DNA of 64,000 bases from Bryobacterales bacterium (GCA_003164035.1 PLRS01000112.1:1-64000); one strand, 5' to 3'. Counted from the stretch's first letter, positions 25,883-36,047 are shown. The notes: a model not told the origin generated them from the sequence alone. Made by a program: numbers and translations.

Positions 25883-26947
25883 GTGGACGGCTTGGCGGCG
25901 AAACGCGTAACGCGAATCGGGCTTGCCGCGATGGCCCTGGGGGTTGCCGTGTGGGCCGCGGCTCAACCCGCCACGGTGGCGGATGTTGTGACGTTGGTGA
26001 AAGCCGGCATCGCGCGCAAGCACGCGGATGGCTCGATGGCGCGGGCGTTGGGGAAACTGGAACTGTCCGACCGGTTGGAAAACCGCGTGGTGGAGGAACT
26101 GGAAAGCCTCGGAGCGGGTCCCAAAACGGTGGAGGCGCTGGTCAATCTGCGCGACCGCTCCGCCGGCATGCCGCCGGCCAATCCACAGCCCGCATTCGAT
26201 TCGCCCCCAATCCCCAACGCTGGCGAGCAGAACGCGGCGCTCAACTCTGCCGCCCGGGCTGCGGTTCAGTATCTTACAAACCTGCCCGATTTCATTTGCG
26301 AGGAAGACGTCCACCGCTTCGAGGACTTGGGAAATACCGGCCGCTGGCGCGAGAAGGACCTGCTCGAAATCAAGCTGACGTTTTTCGATCGCCTGGAGAA
26401 TTATCGTCTCGTTGCGGTGGATCATCGCCCCGCGCGTGCCGGTCTCGAGGCTCTGCGCGGAGCGCATTCGGAGGGGGAGTTCGGCAGCATTTTGTTCGAT
26501 ATCTTCCGGAAAGGCTCGCACACCCATTTCTTCTGGGATCACTGGACCACGCTGCGCAAACACCCGGCGCATGTGTTCCGCTTCCGGATATTGCGCGGGA
26601 ATTCGATGTACAAGATTACCTGGGGATCTTCGCCGGAAGCGTCCGACGCCGAGTCCACCACCGTCGGGGAACACGGCAATATTTACGTGGATCGCGAGAG
26701 CGGACAGATTCTGCGCGTGGACCAGGTGGCCGATAGCATTCCGGAGGATTTCCCGGTGACTGCGGCTTCCACCCTCCTGGACTACGATTTCGTCTCGGTG
26801 GGAGGGCGGCAATTCCTGCTGCCGCTCCACGCCGAGGTGCGTGTCGCCGCTCGCCGCGTCGCCATCCGCAACGAGGTAACGTTCCGCCAATACCGCAAGT
26901 TCAACGGCGAATCCAGCATCACCTTCGACACCCCGGACAAACCCTGA
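25883..26947 (+). CDS. Secreted hypothetical protein of acidobacterial type
   Basis: 354 aa from GTG 25883. Hydrophobic N-terminus (about 12-27, GLAAMALGVAVWAAAQ) acts as a signal peptide. Residues ~30-90 are helical. From ~120 onward there is an alpha/beta domain beginning YLTNLPDFICEEDVHRF and ending RRVAIRNEVTFRQYRKFNGE, which looks like an outer-membrane lipoprotein-type beta sheet (HGNIYVDRESGQILRVDQV). The NLPDFxCxExxxRF opening recurs in many Acidobacteriota secreted proteins of unknown function. Monocistronic, bracketed by two copies of hairpin family A. Confidence 0.8.
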   Translation: MDGLAAKRVTRIGLAAMALGVAVWAAAQPATVADVVTLVKAGIARKHADGSMARALGKLELSDRLENRVVEELESLGAGPKTVEALVNLRDRSAGMPPANPQPAFDSPPIPNAGEQNAALNSAARAAVQYLTNLPDFICEEDVHRFEDLGNTGRWREKDLLEIKLTFFDRLENYRLVAVDHRPARAGLEALRGAHSEGEFGSILFDIFRKGSHTHFFWDHWTTLRKHPAHVFRFRILRGNSMYKITWGSSPEASDAESTTVGEHGNIYVDRESGQILRVDQVADSIPEDFPVTAASTLLDYDFVSVGGRQFLLPLHAEVRVAARRVAIRNEVTFRQYRKFNGESSITFDTPDKP

Positions 26948-26973
26948 GATGTGGAATAACCACTCCAATCGCC

Positions 26974-27057
26974 GGCAACCGCTCCTTTACAGTCGCGGCT
27001 CTGACCTGGGGCATCGGCGCACCGAGTCAGAGCCGCGACTGTAAAGGAGCGGTCGCC
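26974..27057. repeat. Long inverted repeat (hairpin family A), copy 2
   Basis: Two 32-nt arms (26974-27005, 27026-27057; one mismatch) around a 20-nt loop, core CTCCTTTACAGTCGCGGCTC. Very stable; may also act as a transcript end. Homologous to 25708-25796. Confidence 0.88.
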
Positions 27058-27147
27058 GCAATCATCCCGCAGGCCCGCCGGGAATCCACGAACAAAAGGC
27101 GAATTCATCAGCCTAGCGCGGGCCTCTCGCTTTTTTGACTAAATTCT

Positions 27148-27179
27148 TGTTATACTGAGACTTAACCCCGTTTAGAGGA
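27148..27179 (+). promoter_or_regulatory. gyrA promoter (extended -10) and ribosome site
   Basis: TGTTATACT (TG at 27148, TATACT 27151-27156) gives a strong extended -10. AGAGGA at 27174-27179 is a Shine-Dalgarno sequence 6 nt before the TTG start at 27186. Confidence 0.7.
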
Positions 27180-27185
27180 AACTAC

Positions 27186-29723
27186 TTGGCAGACCAGCAA
27201 GAACCACCGCAAGCGCCGCCTCCGGGCGGCCAGCCCCCTCTTCCCGGCATGGGCGGCAGCGGGGACAGCCGCAATCAAATTCCCATCAATATTGAAGACG
27301 AGATGCGCCGCAGCTACCTCGATTACGCCATGAGCGTGATCGTCGGCCGCGCTCTGCCCGATATCCGCGACGGCCTCAAGCCGGTGCACCGCCGGATTCT
27401 CTATTCGATGCACCAGATGGGGCTGTTTCCCAATCGCCCCAACAAGAAATGCGCCGCCATCGTGGGCGACGTCATCGGTAAGTACCATCCCCACGGCGAC
27501 ACGGCGATCTACGACGCCCTGGTGCGCATGGCGCAGGATTTTTCCATGCGCTACCAACTGGTGCATCCGCAAGGCAACTTCGGCAACGTGGATGGCGATC
27601 CACCGGCCGCCTACCGGTACACCGAGGCGCGCCTGGCCCGTATTGCCATGGCGCTGCTGGAGGATATCGACAAGGAAACCGTCGATTTCAGGCCCAACTA
27701 CGACGGCAGCACCGAAGAGCCCGAAGTCCTGCCCACGCGCTTTCCGAACCTGCTGGTGAACGGGTCGGCGGGCATCGCCGTGGGCATGGCCACCAATATC
27801 GCCCCGCACAACCTGTCGGAGGTCATCGATGCCACCATCCAACTGGTGCAGCATCCCAACACGCCGCTTTCGAAGATCATCGAGATGGTGCCGGGGCCGG
27901 ATTTCCCCACCGGCGGCTACATTCTCGGCCGGCAGGGCATTATCGACGCCTATTCCAGGGGGCGCGGGCAACTGAAGCTGCGCGCGCGCGCCGCCATCGA
28001 ACGGATGGGCAAGGGGGATCGCGAGCAGATCGTGGTCACCGAGATCCCCTACCAGGTGAACAAATCGCGGCTCATCAAGGAAACCTCGGACCTGGTCAAC
28101 GAAAAGAAGATCGAAGGCATTTCCGACATTCGCGACGAAAGCGACCGCGACGGCATGCGCATCGTTTTCGAGCTGAAGCGCGGGGAACAAGCCGAAGTCG
28201 TGCTCAATAACCTGTACAAGCACACCCAGCTTCAGACCGGCTTCGGCATCATCATGCTGTCGATCGTCAACGGGCAGCCGCGCGAATTCGGCTTGATCGA
28301 CATGATCAAGTACTTCATCGAGCACCGCGTGGAAGTGGTGCGCCGCCGCACCGAATTCGAGCTGCGCAAGGCGCGCGATCGCGAGCATATTTTGCTCGGC
28401 TTCCAGAAGGCTCTCGACAACATCGACGAAGTCATCCGCCTGATCCGCGCCTCCCGCGGCCCGAGGGAAGCGCGCGACTCCATCATTGGAGCTTTCGAGT
28501 TCAGCGAGAAGCAGGCGCAGGCGATCATCGAGCTGCAATTGCAGCGGCTGACCGGGATGGAGCGCCAGAAGATTCTGGACGAACTGGCCGAGCTGCAGCG
28601 CCGCATCGCCGAGTACCTGGAGATTCTGGCTTCCGATACGGTGCTGCGCGGGGTGATCGTCAAGGAGCTGAAGGAAATCCAGAAAGACTTCGGCGACAAG
28701 CGCCGCACCGAAATCATCGAAGACGCCGGCGAGATCCGCCTGGAAGACCTGGTGGCGGTGGAGGACGTCGCCATCACCGTCACCCGGGGCGGGTATCTGA
28801 AGCGAACCTCGGTCGATACCTACCGGAGGCAGACGCGCGGCGGCAAGGGCCGCATCGGCATGAGCACGCGCGCCGAGGATTTCGTGGAGTACCTGATTGT
28901 GGCCTCCACCCACGCCTATCTGCTGATCTTCACCAATCGCGGGCGGGTGTACTGGCTCAAGGCCTACGAGATTCCCGACGCCGCCACGGTGGGCAAGGGT
29001 AAGCACATCTCGAACCTCATCAATCTGCAGCCGGATGAAACCGTGAAGGCGTTTCTATCGGTGAAGGACTTCGTGCCCGACCGCTACATCGTGATGGTGA
29101 CGCGGGCCGGGGTGATCAAGAAGAGCGAGCTGACGGAGTTCGACAATCCCATGTCGCGCGGCATCATCGCGGTGTCGCTCGACGATGGCGACGAGCTGAT
29201 CTCGGCCAAGATCACCAACGGCAAGAATTTCGTTTTCCTGGGCTCGCACCAGGGTCAGGCCATCCGCTTCAAGGAAGACGACGTGCGCGGCATGGGCCGC
29301 CAGGCGCGCGGGGTTCGCGGCATGGACCTGGCGCTGGGCGATTACCTGATCGGCATGGAGGTGGTGGAAGAGGAGGGTCTGATACTCTCCATCGCCGAGA
29401 ACGGCTTCGGCAAACGCACCAAGCTCACCGACTACCGCCTGACCGGGCGCGGCGGCAAGGGCGTGATCAACATGAAGACCACCGGCAAGACCGGGCCGGT
29501 AGTGGCGATCCTGTTAGTGAAAGAAGATTCGGACCTCATGATCGTCAGCCAGAGCGGCAAGATCATCCGCATCGAATCCTCCACCATTCGCCAGGTGGGC
29601 CGCTCCACCCAGGGGGTGAAGCTGGTGAGCCTGGAGGACGGCGACAAGGTGGCGGCGGCTTCGTCGATACCCGACGCCGAGACCGTCGATGGCAACGGGC
29701 AGGAGACCCTGCCGATCCAGTAA
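27186..29723 (+). CDS. gyrA: DNA gyrase subunit A
   Basis: 845 aa type II topoisomerase A subunit; cuts and rejoins DNA during negative supercoiling with GyrB. The start is TTG with AGAGGA 6 nt upstream. A Pro/Gly-rich N-terminal extension (1-30) precedes [20 protein letters not shown]. Catalytic tyrosine Y145 in YRYTEARL. In the quinolone-resistance region the residue equivalent to E. coli Ser83 is T106 (HGDTAIYD), with the acidic D110 retained. The C-terminal pinwheel carries the GyrA box as QTRGGKG (about residue 549), which favours gyrase over ParC. larE follows after 3 nt. Confidence 0.96.
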   Translation: MADQQEPPQAPPPGGQPPLPGMGGSGDSRNQIPINIEDEMRRSYLDYAMSVIVGRALPDIRDGLKPVHRRILYSMHQMGLFPNRPNKKCAAIVGDVIGKYHPHGDTAIYDALVRMAQDFSMRYQLVHPQGNFGNVDGDPPAAYRYTEARLARIAMALLEDIDKETVDFRPNYDGSTEEPEVLPTRFPNLLVNGSAGIAVGMATNIAPHNLSEVIDATIQLVQHPNTPLSKIIEMVPGPDFPTGGYILGRQGIIDAYSRGRGQLKLRARAAIERMGKGDREQIVVTEIPYQVNKSRLIKETSDLVNEKKIEGISDIRDESDRDGMRIVFELKRGEQAEVVLNNLYKHTQLQTGFGIIMLSIVNGQPREFGLIDMIKYFIEHRVEVVRRRTEFELRKARDREHILLGFQKALDNIDEVIRLIRASRGPREARDSIIGAFEFSEKQAQAIIELQLQRLTGMERQKILDELAELQRRIAEYLEILASDTVLRGVIVKELKEIQKDFGDKRRTEIIEDAGEIRLEDLVAVEDVAITVTRGGYLKRTSVDTYRRQTRGGKGRIGMSTRAEDFVEYLIVASTHAYLLIFTNRGRVYWLKAYEIPDAATVGKGKHISNLINLQPDETVKAFLSVKDFVPDRYIVMVTRAGVIKKSELTEFDNPMSRGIIAVSLDDGDELISAKITNGKNFVFLGSHQGQAIRFKEDDVRGMGRQARGVRGMDLALGDYLIGMEVVEEEGLILSIAENGFGKRTKLTDYRLTGRGGKGVINMKTTGKTGPVVAILLVKEDSDLMIVSQSGKIIRIESSTIRQVGRSTQGVKLVSLEDGDKVAAASSIPDAETVDGNGQETLPIQ

Positions 29724-29726
29724 ACT

Positions 29727-30566
29727 ATGAATATGGAGCCAGTCGAAGAAAAACAGCAGCGTTTGTTTTCGGTGCTGCGGCCGATGGGCCGGGTATTGGT
29801 GGCGTTTTCGGGCGGCACCGATTCGGCCTACCTGGCCTGGGCCGCGCGCCAGGTGCTGGGCGCCGAAGCCCTGGCCATGACCGCCGATTCGGCCTCCCTG
29901 CCGGAATCGCACAAGCGCGACGCGGAAGCCTTTGTGAAGCGCTTCGATATCGCGCACGAGTACATTCACACGCACGAGTTCGAGAACGCCGATTACCTGC
30001 GCAACGACGCCAACCGCTGCTTCCACTGCAAGGACGAGCTGTTTAAGCGCATGACCGAAGTGGGGCGGGAGCGCGGCTTCGAGCACATCCTCTACGGCGT
30101 GAACCGGGACGACCTGGGCGACTATCGTCCGGGGCAAGCCGCCGCCAGCCGCCACCGCGTAGCCGCCCCGCTGGTGGACGCCGACCTGACCAAGAACGAG
30201 ATTCGCGAACTGTCGCGCCGCGCCGGCCTGCCCACCTGGGACCGCCCGGCATCGGCCTGCCTGAGCTCGCGCATTCCTTACGGCACGCCCGTCACCATTC
30301 AGAACGTGAAGACGGTGGAAACCGGCGAGGAAGAGTTGAAAGCTCTGGGATTCCGCCAGTTCCGCGTACGGTTCCATGGCGACGTGGTGCGGGTGGAGAT
30401 CGCCCGCGAGGAATTGCCGCGCGCTTTGAGCATGGAAATGGCTGCGCGCTTTACCGCGATTTTCCGGGGATTGGGCTTCCGCTACGTCACTCTGGACCTG
30501 GAAGGGTACCGGCAGGGGTCGCTCAACGAAGTGCTGCCGGCGGCGCAATTGATCGCGCGGGCTTAA
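29727..30566 (+). CDS. larE: LarE-type sacrificial sulfur transferase
   Basis: 279 aa PP-loop ATP pyrophosphatase. LarE adenylates the nicotinic-acid-derived precursor and transfers sulfur to it for the nickel-pincer cofactor of lactate racemase. PP-loop VAFSGGTDSAYLA (25-37), CFHC pair (C98, C101), and the sacrificial cysteine C178 in PASACLSSRIPYG, so the single-cysteine sacrificial type is plausible. Only 3 nt after gyrA, probably cotranscribed. larA, larB and larC are not in the window. ATG 29733 is a second possible start. Confidence 0.9.
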   Translation: MNMEPVEEKQQRLFSVLRPMGRVLVAFSGGTDSAYLAWAARQVLGAEALAMTADSASLPESHKRDAEAFVKRFDIAHEYIHTHEFENADYLRNDANRCFHCKDELFKRMTEVGRERGFEHILYGVNRDDLGDYRPGQAAASRHRVAAPLVDADLTKNEIRELSRRAGLPTWDRPASACLSSRIPYGTPVTIQNVKTVETGEEELKALGFRQFRVRFHGDVVRVEIAREELPRALSMEMAARFTAIFRGLGFRYVTLDLEGYRQGSLNEVLPAAQLIARA

Positions 30567-30594
30567 AGGCCTAAGCCCGGGCGCCCCCGGAGAG

Positions 30595-30732
30595 CTAGAA
30601 ATCGTCGTCTTCGGACGATTTTTTCTTGCCCCTGTGCCGCAGCACAGCCAGAATAATCAGCACCACCGCGCCGATTCCGGCAATCAGTTTCACGGTTTCC
30701 TGTGTGATAAGAAAAGCCAATGGAGCGCTCAT
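30595..30732 (-). CDS. Small single-pass membrane protein
   Basis: 45 aa: short N-terminus, one hydrophobic helix (about 13-31, TVKLIAGIGAVVLIILAVL), basic RHRGKKK stretch and acidic tail SSEDDDF. The layout (TM, positive-inside patch, charged tail) resembles a real small membrane protein. No family recognised and no clear ribosome site. The DNA encoding the tail doubles as a terminator stem, so chance is not excluded. Confidence 0.5.
   Translation of the reverse strand: MSAPLAFLITQETVKLIAGIGAVVLIILAVLRHRGKKKSSEDDDF
30600..30624. terminator. Terminator after larE
   Basis: AATCGTC - 7-nt loop - GACGATT followed by TTTT on the plus strand. It overlaps the 3' end of the convergent small gene at 30595-30732 and may serve both directions. 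Confidence 0.75.
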
Positions 30733-31011
30733 AAGCGTTAGGTCCGAATTTGGCAGTATAGAACAGATGACGCACGAAAAGCCAGCTCTCGGCGTGGAGC
30801 ATCGTGGAGCACGTGGAGCAGTCTCGACACCTGCTCGCATATGGTACGCCGAGCGTCGGCATCAGTGCCGACGCGGCATGCAAGTGCGTGCGCCACGTCG
30901 GAATGGCAGGCCATAACCTCCCCAAGTCGGGCTAAGCACCCCACCGGGGCAGCATTCACCCGATGCAACCTTGTAAGATAAAGGTATCCGTATTTCGCCT
31001 GTTCAAACGCC

Positions 31012-34000
31012 ATGTGGATTGTCCAACTCGCGCTTCGCCGGCCCTACACCTTTGTCATTATGGCGATGGCCATCGTCATACTGGGAGTGCTGGCTACGGT
31101 ACGCATGCCCACCGACATTTTCCCGGAGATCGATATTCCGGTTGTCAGCGTGATCTGGACCTACGCCGGCGTTTCCCCCGAAGAGATGGCGGAAGCGATC
31201 ACGGTGCGCTCCGAACGCGGCATTACGATCGGGGTGAACGATATCGAGCACCTGGAATCGTCGTCGTTGCCCGGGCTGGCCATCATCAAGGTTTTCTTTC
31301 ATCCGCGCGCCAAGGTGGAATCGGCGGTGGCACAACTGGCCGCCGCCACCCAGGCCTCGCTGCGCACGCTGCCGGTGGGCACCCAGCCGCCCAACATCCT
31401 GCGCTATAACGCTTCGAGCGTGCCCATCCTGCAACTGGGAATCTCCAGCGACTCGCTGAGCGAGCAGCAGCTCTACGATTTCGGCTACAACTTCATCCGC
31501 ACCCAGCTTGCCAATGTGGAAGGCGCAACCTTTCCGCTGCCTTATGGGGGCCGGCCGCGGCAGGTGACGATCGACCTCGATCCGCGGGCGCTCTATGCGC
31601 AGGGGATCTCGGCCGAGGAGGTGGTGCAGGCCGTCAACACCCAGTCGTTGATCCTACCCTCGGGGACGGTGAAGCTGGGCGCACAGGAATTCGCCGTGCG
31701 GCTGAATAGCTCGCCCGACCTGGTGTCGGCCTTCAACCGGCTGCCGGTGAAGCAATCGAAGAACAACACCACGGTTTACGTGAGCGACGTGGCGCACGTG
31801 CGCGACGGCTACACGGTACAGACCAACATCGTGCGGCACAATGGCCAGAAGGGCGCGCTGCTGACGGTGCTGAAGAACGGCGGCTCTTCCACGCTCGAAA
31901 TCGTGGAGCAGATCAAGGCCATCCTGCCGCGCATCCGTTCGACCCTGCCGCCGTCGCTCAACCTGAAGCTGCTCTTCGACCAGTCGATTTTCGTGCGCGC
32001 GGCGATCGCTGGCGTGCTGCGCGAAGCCACCTTGGCGGCGCTGCTGACGGGCCTCATGATCCTGCTGTTCCTGGGGAGCTGGCGCAGCACCATCATCGTC
32101 TGCGTTTCCATTCCGCTTTCGATTCTGACTTCGCTGGCGGTGCTCAACTTGCTGGGCGAGACGGTCAACGTGATGACGCTGGGCGGGCTGGCGCTGGCGG
32201 TCGGGATCCTGGTGGACGACGCCACCGTGGAAATCGAAAACATCCATCGCAACCTGGGGATGCGCAAGCCCATCGTGCGGGCGATTCTGGATGGCGCCAT
32301 GCAGATCGCGGTTCCGGCTTTCGTTTCCACCCTGTGCATCTGCATCGTGTTCGTGCCGGTGATCTTTCTGACCGGCGCGGCGCGCTACCTGTTCACGCCG
32401 CTGGCGCTGGCGGTGGTGCTGGCGATGATGGCGTCGTACCTGCTTTCGCGGACGCTGGTGCCCACCATGGTGCGGTACCTGCTGGCGAGCGAGGTGGCCC
32501 GCTATAGCGGCGAGGGCGGGGAGATTGAAGATCAACCCGGATTCTTCGCCGGCATCCACCACCGGTTTCAAGCGGGCTTCGAGAAGATGCGCCGGCGCTA
32601 TCGGGGCTTGCTGGGGCAGGCGCTGGCGCATCGCAAGCTGGTGGCCGTGTGTTCTCTCGGAATCTGCGCGGCTTCGCTTGCCTTGCTTCCGTACCTGGGC
32701 GAAGACTTCTTCCCGCAAGTGGACGCGGGACAGATCCGGCTGCACGTGCGCGCTCCGGCGGGGACCCGCATCGAAGAGACCGAGCGCTATTTCGCGCAGG
32801 TGGAGAATACCATTCGCCGGATCATTCCGGCGGCCGAGCTGGTGGACATTCTGGATAATATCGGGCTGCCCTATTCGGGCTTCAATCTGGCGTTCAGCGA
32901 CAGCGTGACGATCGGCGCTTACGACGGCGAGATCATGGTGTCGCTGCGGCCGGGTGAGCACGCGCCTTCCAGCCAATACGTACGCCGGCTGCGCACCGAG
33001 CTGCGGCGCCAGTTTCCGGAGCTGACGGTGTTCATGCAGCCGGCCGATATCGTGAGCCAGATTCTGAACTTCGGCCTGCCGGCGCCCATCGACGTTCAGG
33101 TAGTGGGGCCGCTGGCCAACGCCAAGGCCAACTATGCGCTGGCGCGCCGCATGACGATGCGCATGAGAGCGATTCCCGGGGCCGAGGACGTGCATATCCA
33201 CCAGGTGGTGGACGCGCCGGAGCTGATGTTCCGGGTGGACCGGACCAAGGCGCGGCAGTTGGGCCTGACCCAATCCGACGTTTCCAACAGCTTGTTGATT
33301 TCGCTGTCTTCGAGCGCCTACGTCGCACCCAATTACTGGATCGATCCGCGCAACGGCGTGGACTACCCGATCGCCGCGCAAACCCCGCAATACGTGCTGG
33401 ATTCCACCGCCGAGCTGCTGCGCACGCCGATTCACGCGGGCGTGAACGAGGCGCCGCAGTTGCTGGCCAACCTGGGCCGCCTGGAGCGCGATACCACCCC
33501 CGCGGTGGTGAATCACTACAACGTGCAGCCGCTCTACGATATTTACGCCAACGTGCAGGACCGGGACCTGGGCGCGGTGGCGGGCGACGTGGACCGGGTG
33601 ATTCGCGAATTCACGCCGCAGCTTCCCAAGGGCAGCTTCATCGAAACCCGCGGGCAGGTGTCCACCATGCGCAGCTCGTTCGTCGGACTGGGCGTGGGCA
33701 TGGTGTTCGCCATTCTGCTGGTGTACTTCGTGATGGTGGTGAATTTTCAGTCGTGGCTGGACCCGTTCATTATTCTGATGGCGCTGCCGGGCGCGCTCTC
33801 GGGCATCGTGCTGATGCTGTACTTGACCCAGACCACGCTGAGCGTGCCGTCGCTGATGGGAGCGATCATGAGCATCGGCGTGGCCACCGCCAACAGTATT
33901 CTGCTGGTGAACTTCGCCAACGATTTGCGCGAAGATGGAGTGGATGCCCTGACGGCCGCGCTCGAAGCCGGCCACACCCGCCTGCGCCCGGTGGTGATGA

Positions 34001-34206
34001 CGGCGCTGGCCATGATTGTGGGTATGTTGCCGATGGCGCTGGGCCTGGGCGAAGGCGGCGAACAGAATGCGCCGCTGGGCCGCGCCGTGATTGGCGGTCT
34101 GCTGGTGGCCACGGTCGCCACCCTGATTTTCGTGCCGGTGGTATATAGCGTGCTGCGACGCACTCCTCCGCGCCACGGGCGCCGCGCGGGAATGGAATCG
34201 ATATGA
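31012..34206 (+). CDS. RND family efflux transporter, inner-membrane permease (AcrB/HAE1 type)
   Basis: 1064 aa proton-driven efflux pump trimer subunit. TM1 is MWIVQLALRRPYTFVIMAMA, a large periplasmic porter domain follows, and TM4 carries the proton-relay pair D402/D403 in LVDDATVEIENIHRN. A second porter domain spans about 560-850, and the last TM bundle contains SIGVATANSILLVNFA and MTALAMIVGMLPMALG. Sequence style suits the HAE1/MdtB-like branch (drugs or other amphiphiles) rather than heavy-metal CusA, because CusA Met residues are not evident. It overlaps the following adaptor gene by 4 nt (ATGA). No TolC-like gene in the window. Confidence 0.94.
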   Translation: MWIVQLALRRPYTFVIMAMAIVILGVLATVRMPTDIFPEIDIPVVSVIWTYAGVSPEEMAEAITVRSERGITIGVNDIEHLESSSLPGLAIIKVFFHPRAKVESAVAQLAAATQASLRTLPVGTQPPNILRYNASSVPILQLGISSDSLSEQQLYDFGYNFIRTQLANVEGATFPLPYGGRPRQVTIDLDPRALYAQGISAEEVVQAVNTQSLILPSGTVKLGAQEFAVRLNSSPDLVSAFNRLPVKQSKNNTTVYVSDVAHVRDGYTVQTNIVRHNGQKGALLTVLKNGGSSTLEIVEQIKAILPRIRSTLPPSLNLKLLFDQSIFVRAAIAGVLREATLAALLTGLMILLFLGSWRSTIIVCVSIPLSILTSLAVLNLLGETVNVMTLGGLALAVGILVDDATVEIENIHRNLGMRKPIVRAILDGAMQIAVPAFVSTLCICIVFVPVIFLTGAARYLFTPLALAVVLAMMASYLLSRTLVPTMVRYLLASEVARYSGEGGEIEDQPGFFAGIHHRFQAGFEKMRRRYRGLLGQALAHRKLVAVCSLGICAASLALLPYLGEDFFPQVDAGQIRLHVRAPAGTRIEETERYFAQVENTIRRIIPAAELVDILDNIGLPYSGFNLAFSDSVTIGAYDGEIMVSLRPGEHAPSSQYVRRLRTELRRQFPELTVFMQPADIVSQILNFGLPAPIDVQVVGPLANAKANYALARRMTMRMRAIPGAEDVHIHQVVDAPELMFRVDRTKARQLGLTQSDVSNSLLISLSSSAYVAPNYWIDPRNGVDYPIAAQTPQYVLDSTAELLRTPIHAGVNEAPQLLANLGRLERDTTPAVVNHYNVQPLYDIYANVQDRDLGAVAGDVDRVIREFTPQLPKGSFIETRGQVSTMRSSFVGLGVGMVFAILLVYFVMVVNFQSWLDPFIILMALPGALSGIVLMLYLTQTTLSVPSLMGAIMSIGVATANSILLVNFANDLREDGVDALTAALEAGHTRLRPVVMTALAMIVGMLPMALGLGEGGEQNAPLGRAVIGGLLVATVATLIFVPVVYSVLRRTPPRHGRRAGMESI

Positions 34207-35456
34207 GGACGGAAGTGGAAGAGGAAGTCAAGACGCGTCCCGGCAGCGGCCGTCTGCTGGCGTTCTTCGGCGTGCTGGGGCTGGTGGTGATCGCGTGCAT
34301 CGCGGGCGGGCTGCTACCGCGGCTGGCGCGGGAAAAGGGACTGGCGGCGGCGGCGGCCGAGGTGACCCAGCGCAGACCGGTCGTGATCGTTTCGGCGGTG
34401 AAGGTGGCCCCGGCGAAGGAGACCATCGACCTGCCAGGCGATTTCCAGGCGATGGTGGAATCGCCGATTTTCGCCCGAGCGGACGGCTTCCTGAAGTCGC
34501 GCGTGGTGGATATTGGCGACCACGTCAAGACCGGGCAACTGATGGCCGAGATCGAAACGCCGGAGCTGGATCAACAGATCGGCCAGGCGCGGGCCAACCT
34601 GGCGCAGTCGCAGGCCTCGCTCGACGAGCTGAAAGCCGATATCGAGCTGGCGCGGGCCAACCTGTCGCTGGCGAAGGTGACGCTCGACCGCTGGCAGCAC
34701 CTTTCCGATAAAGGCGTGGTGGCGCGCCAGGAGCTGGACCAGCGGAAAGCCGATTTCGACGTGAAGAACGCGCAGACCCAGCGCGCGGAAGCGAGCCTGG
34801 CCACGGCGCGCGAAACCGTGCTGGCAAGCCAGGCCAATCTGCAGCGATTGCAGGAGATGAAAGGTTTCGCGCGGGTGGTCGCGCCCTTCGATGGGGTCAT
34901 CACGGCGCGCAACGTGGATGTGGGTACGCTGATCAACGCCGGTAACGGCGGCGCCTCGCGCGAGATGTTCCGGGTGGCGCGGATCACCCCGCTGCGGATT
35001 TTCGTCAACGTGCCGCAGACCTACGTCGCCGAGATGCACAACGGCCAGATCGCCGAGCTGCGCGTGGACGAAAAGCCGGGCGAAATCTTCCCCGCCCGCG
35101 TCACCAACATTTCCGATTCGCTCGACGCCAACTCGCGCGCCATGCTGGTGATTCTGGAGACCCCCAACCCCGCCGCCACGCTCTACCCCGGCATGTACGC
35201 CCAGGTTCGTTTTACCCTGGCCCACGCCAAGCCCCTGCTGCGCATCCCCGGCGACACCCTGATCCAGACCAAAACCGGCCCCCGCGTAGCCGTCGTCGAT
35301 AGCGGCAACGTGATTCACTTCCGCGACCTGACGATCGGCCAGGACCTGGGTACTGAAATCGAAGTAGTTTCCGGTCTGACCGCGGGGGAAATGGTGGTAT
35401 CGAATCCCAGCGACGCCGTAACGGAGAACGCCGCGGTGGACGTAAGGAAGCGGTAG
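34203..35456 (+). CDS. RND efflux periplasmic adaptor (membrane fusion protein)
   Basis: 417 aa HlyD/AcrA-type adaptor linking the RND pump to an outer-membrane channel. N-terminal TM anchor (about 18-38, LLAFFGVLGLVVIACIAGGL) without a lipobox Cys. First half of the lipoyl domain (FLKSRVVDIGDHVKTGQLMAEI), a coiled-coil hairpin about 125-215, second lipoyl half (RVVAPFDGVITARNVDVGTL), then beta-barrel and membrane-proximal domains. Starts inside the stop codon of the permease gene (4-nt overlap), so the two are translationally coupled. The gene order permease-then-adaptor is the reverse of acrAB. Confidence 0.93.
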   Translation: MRTEVEEEVKTRPGSGRLLAFFGVLGLVVIACIAGGLLPRLAREKGLAAAAAEVTQRRPVVIVSAVKVAPAKETIDLPGDFQAMVESPIFARADGFLKSRVVDIGDHVKTGQLMAEIETPELDQQIGQARANLAQSQASLDELKADIELARANLSLAKVTLDRWQHLSDKGVVARQELDQRKADFDVKNAQTQRAEASLATARETVLASQANLQRLQEMKGFARVVAPFDGVITARNVDVGTLINAGNGGASREMFRVARITPLRIFVNVPQTYVAEMHNGQIAELRVDEKPGEIFPARVTNISDSLDANSRAMLVILETPNPAATLYPGMYAQVRFTLAHAKPLLRIPGDTLIQTKTGPRVAVVDSGNVIHFRDLTIGQDLGTEIEVVSGLTAGEMVVSNPSDAVTENAAVDVRKR

Positions 35457-36047
35457 GATTGTGCCCAGGTCCCTTTTGGCCGATGCCCCGCCGCTTTGTG
35501 GGGCAGGTTGTTCAACCTGCCGACCGATTGTCAATCGGTCCAGCCGGGCGCAGCCCGGCCGTTCGCTGACGAGCGGAAAAGCTGTTCTACTCGATGGAGC
35601 CGGGGGCGCGTAGGCTGTCAACAGTTTCTCCCGGTGGCAAGATGGAAGACATGCGGGCTGAGCCCAGTGGCCGAGTTTTCCAGCTTTCGATAGTGTCCTA
35701 AGGCTGCGTTGATCCTAGTGACAGCCACGGCTCTCCAAATATTTCGCTCAATCTTGTAGGGCGGCACGCTTCTCTGGGCTCGTTGCGCTGCCAGAGGCGG
35801 CCGGCAGGCCCAGGCGGGACGAAACTGACCCCGAAACGGCCCGAAATCCTCACCGGGGACACAAGGCTCCGTCCCGAAACGCAGATTTTCGTCGGTGCCG
35901 CTTCAGGCGGGCTGCGCCCTTGATATCCCTCCCGGATATGGAAGTCGAGGAAGACAGAAGTCGAGGAAGTCGGAATCGCCCGGCCGGAACCGTCTTCTTC
36001 CTTCTTCCTTCCCTTCTGCCTTCCTGCGCTTTCCTTCTTACCCTTCT
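35457..36047. repeat. Gene-free region with several REP-like palindromes
   Basis: No gene seen in about 590 bp. 35505-35560 holds three consecutive hairpins: GCAGGTTGTTCAACCTGC, CCGATTGTCAATCGG and GCCGGGCGCAGCCCGGC. 35858-35878 contains a GGGACACAAGGCTCCGTCCC palindrome also found at 51143 and 51370. The stretch near 35990-36050 is pyrimidine-rich (CTTCCTTCTTCC-type). Confidence 0.7.
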
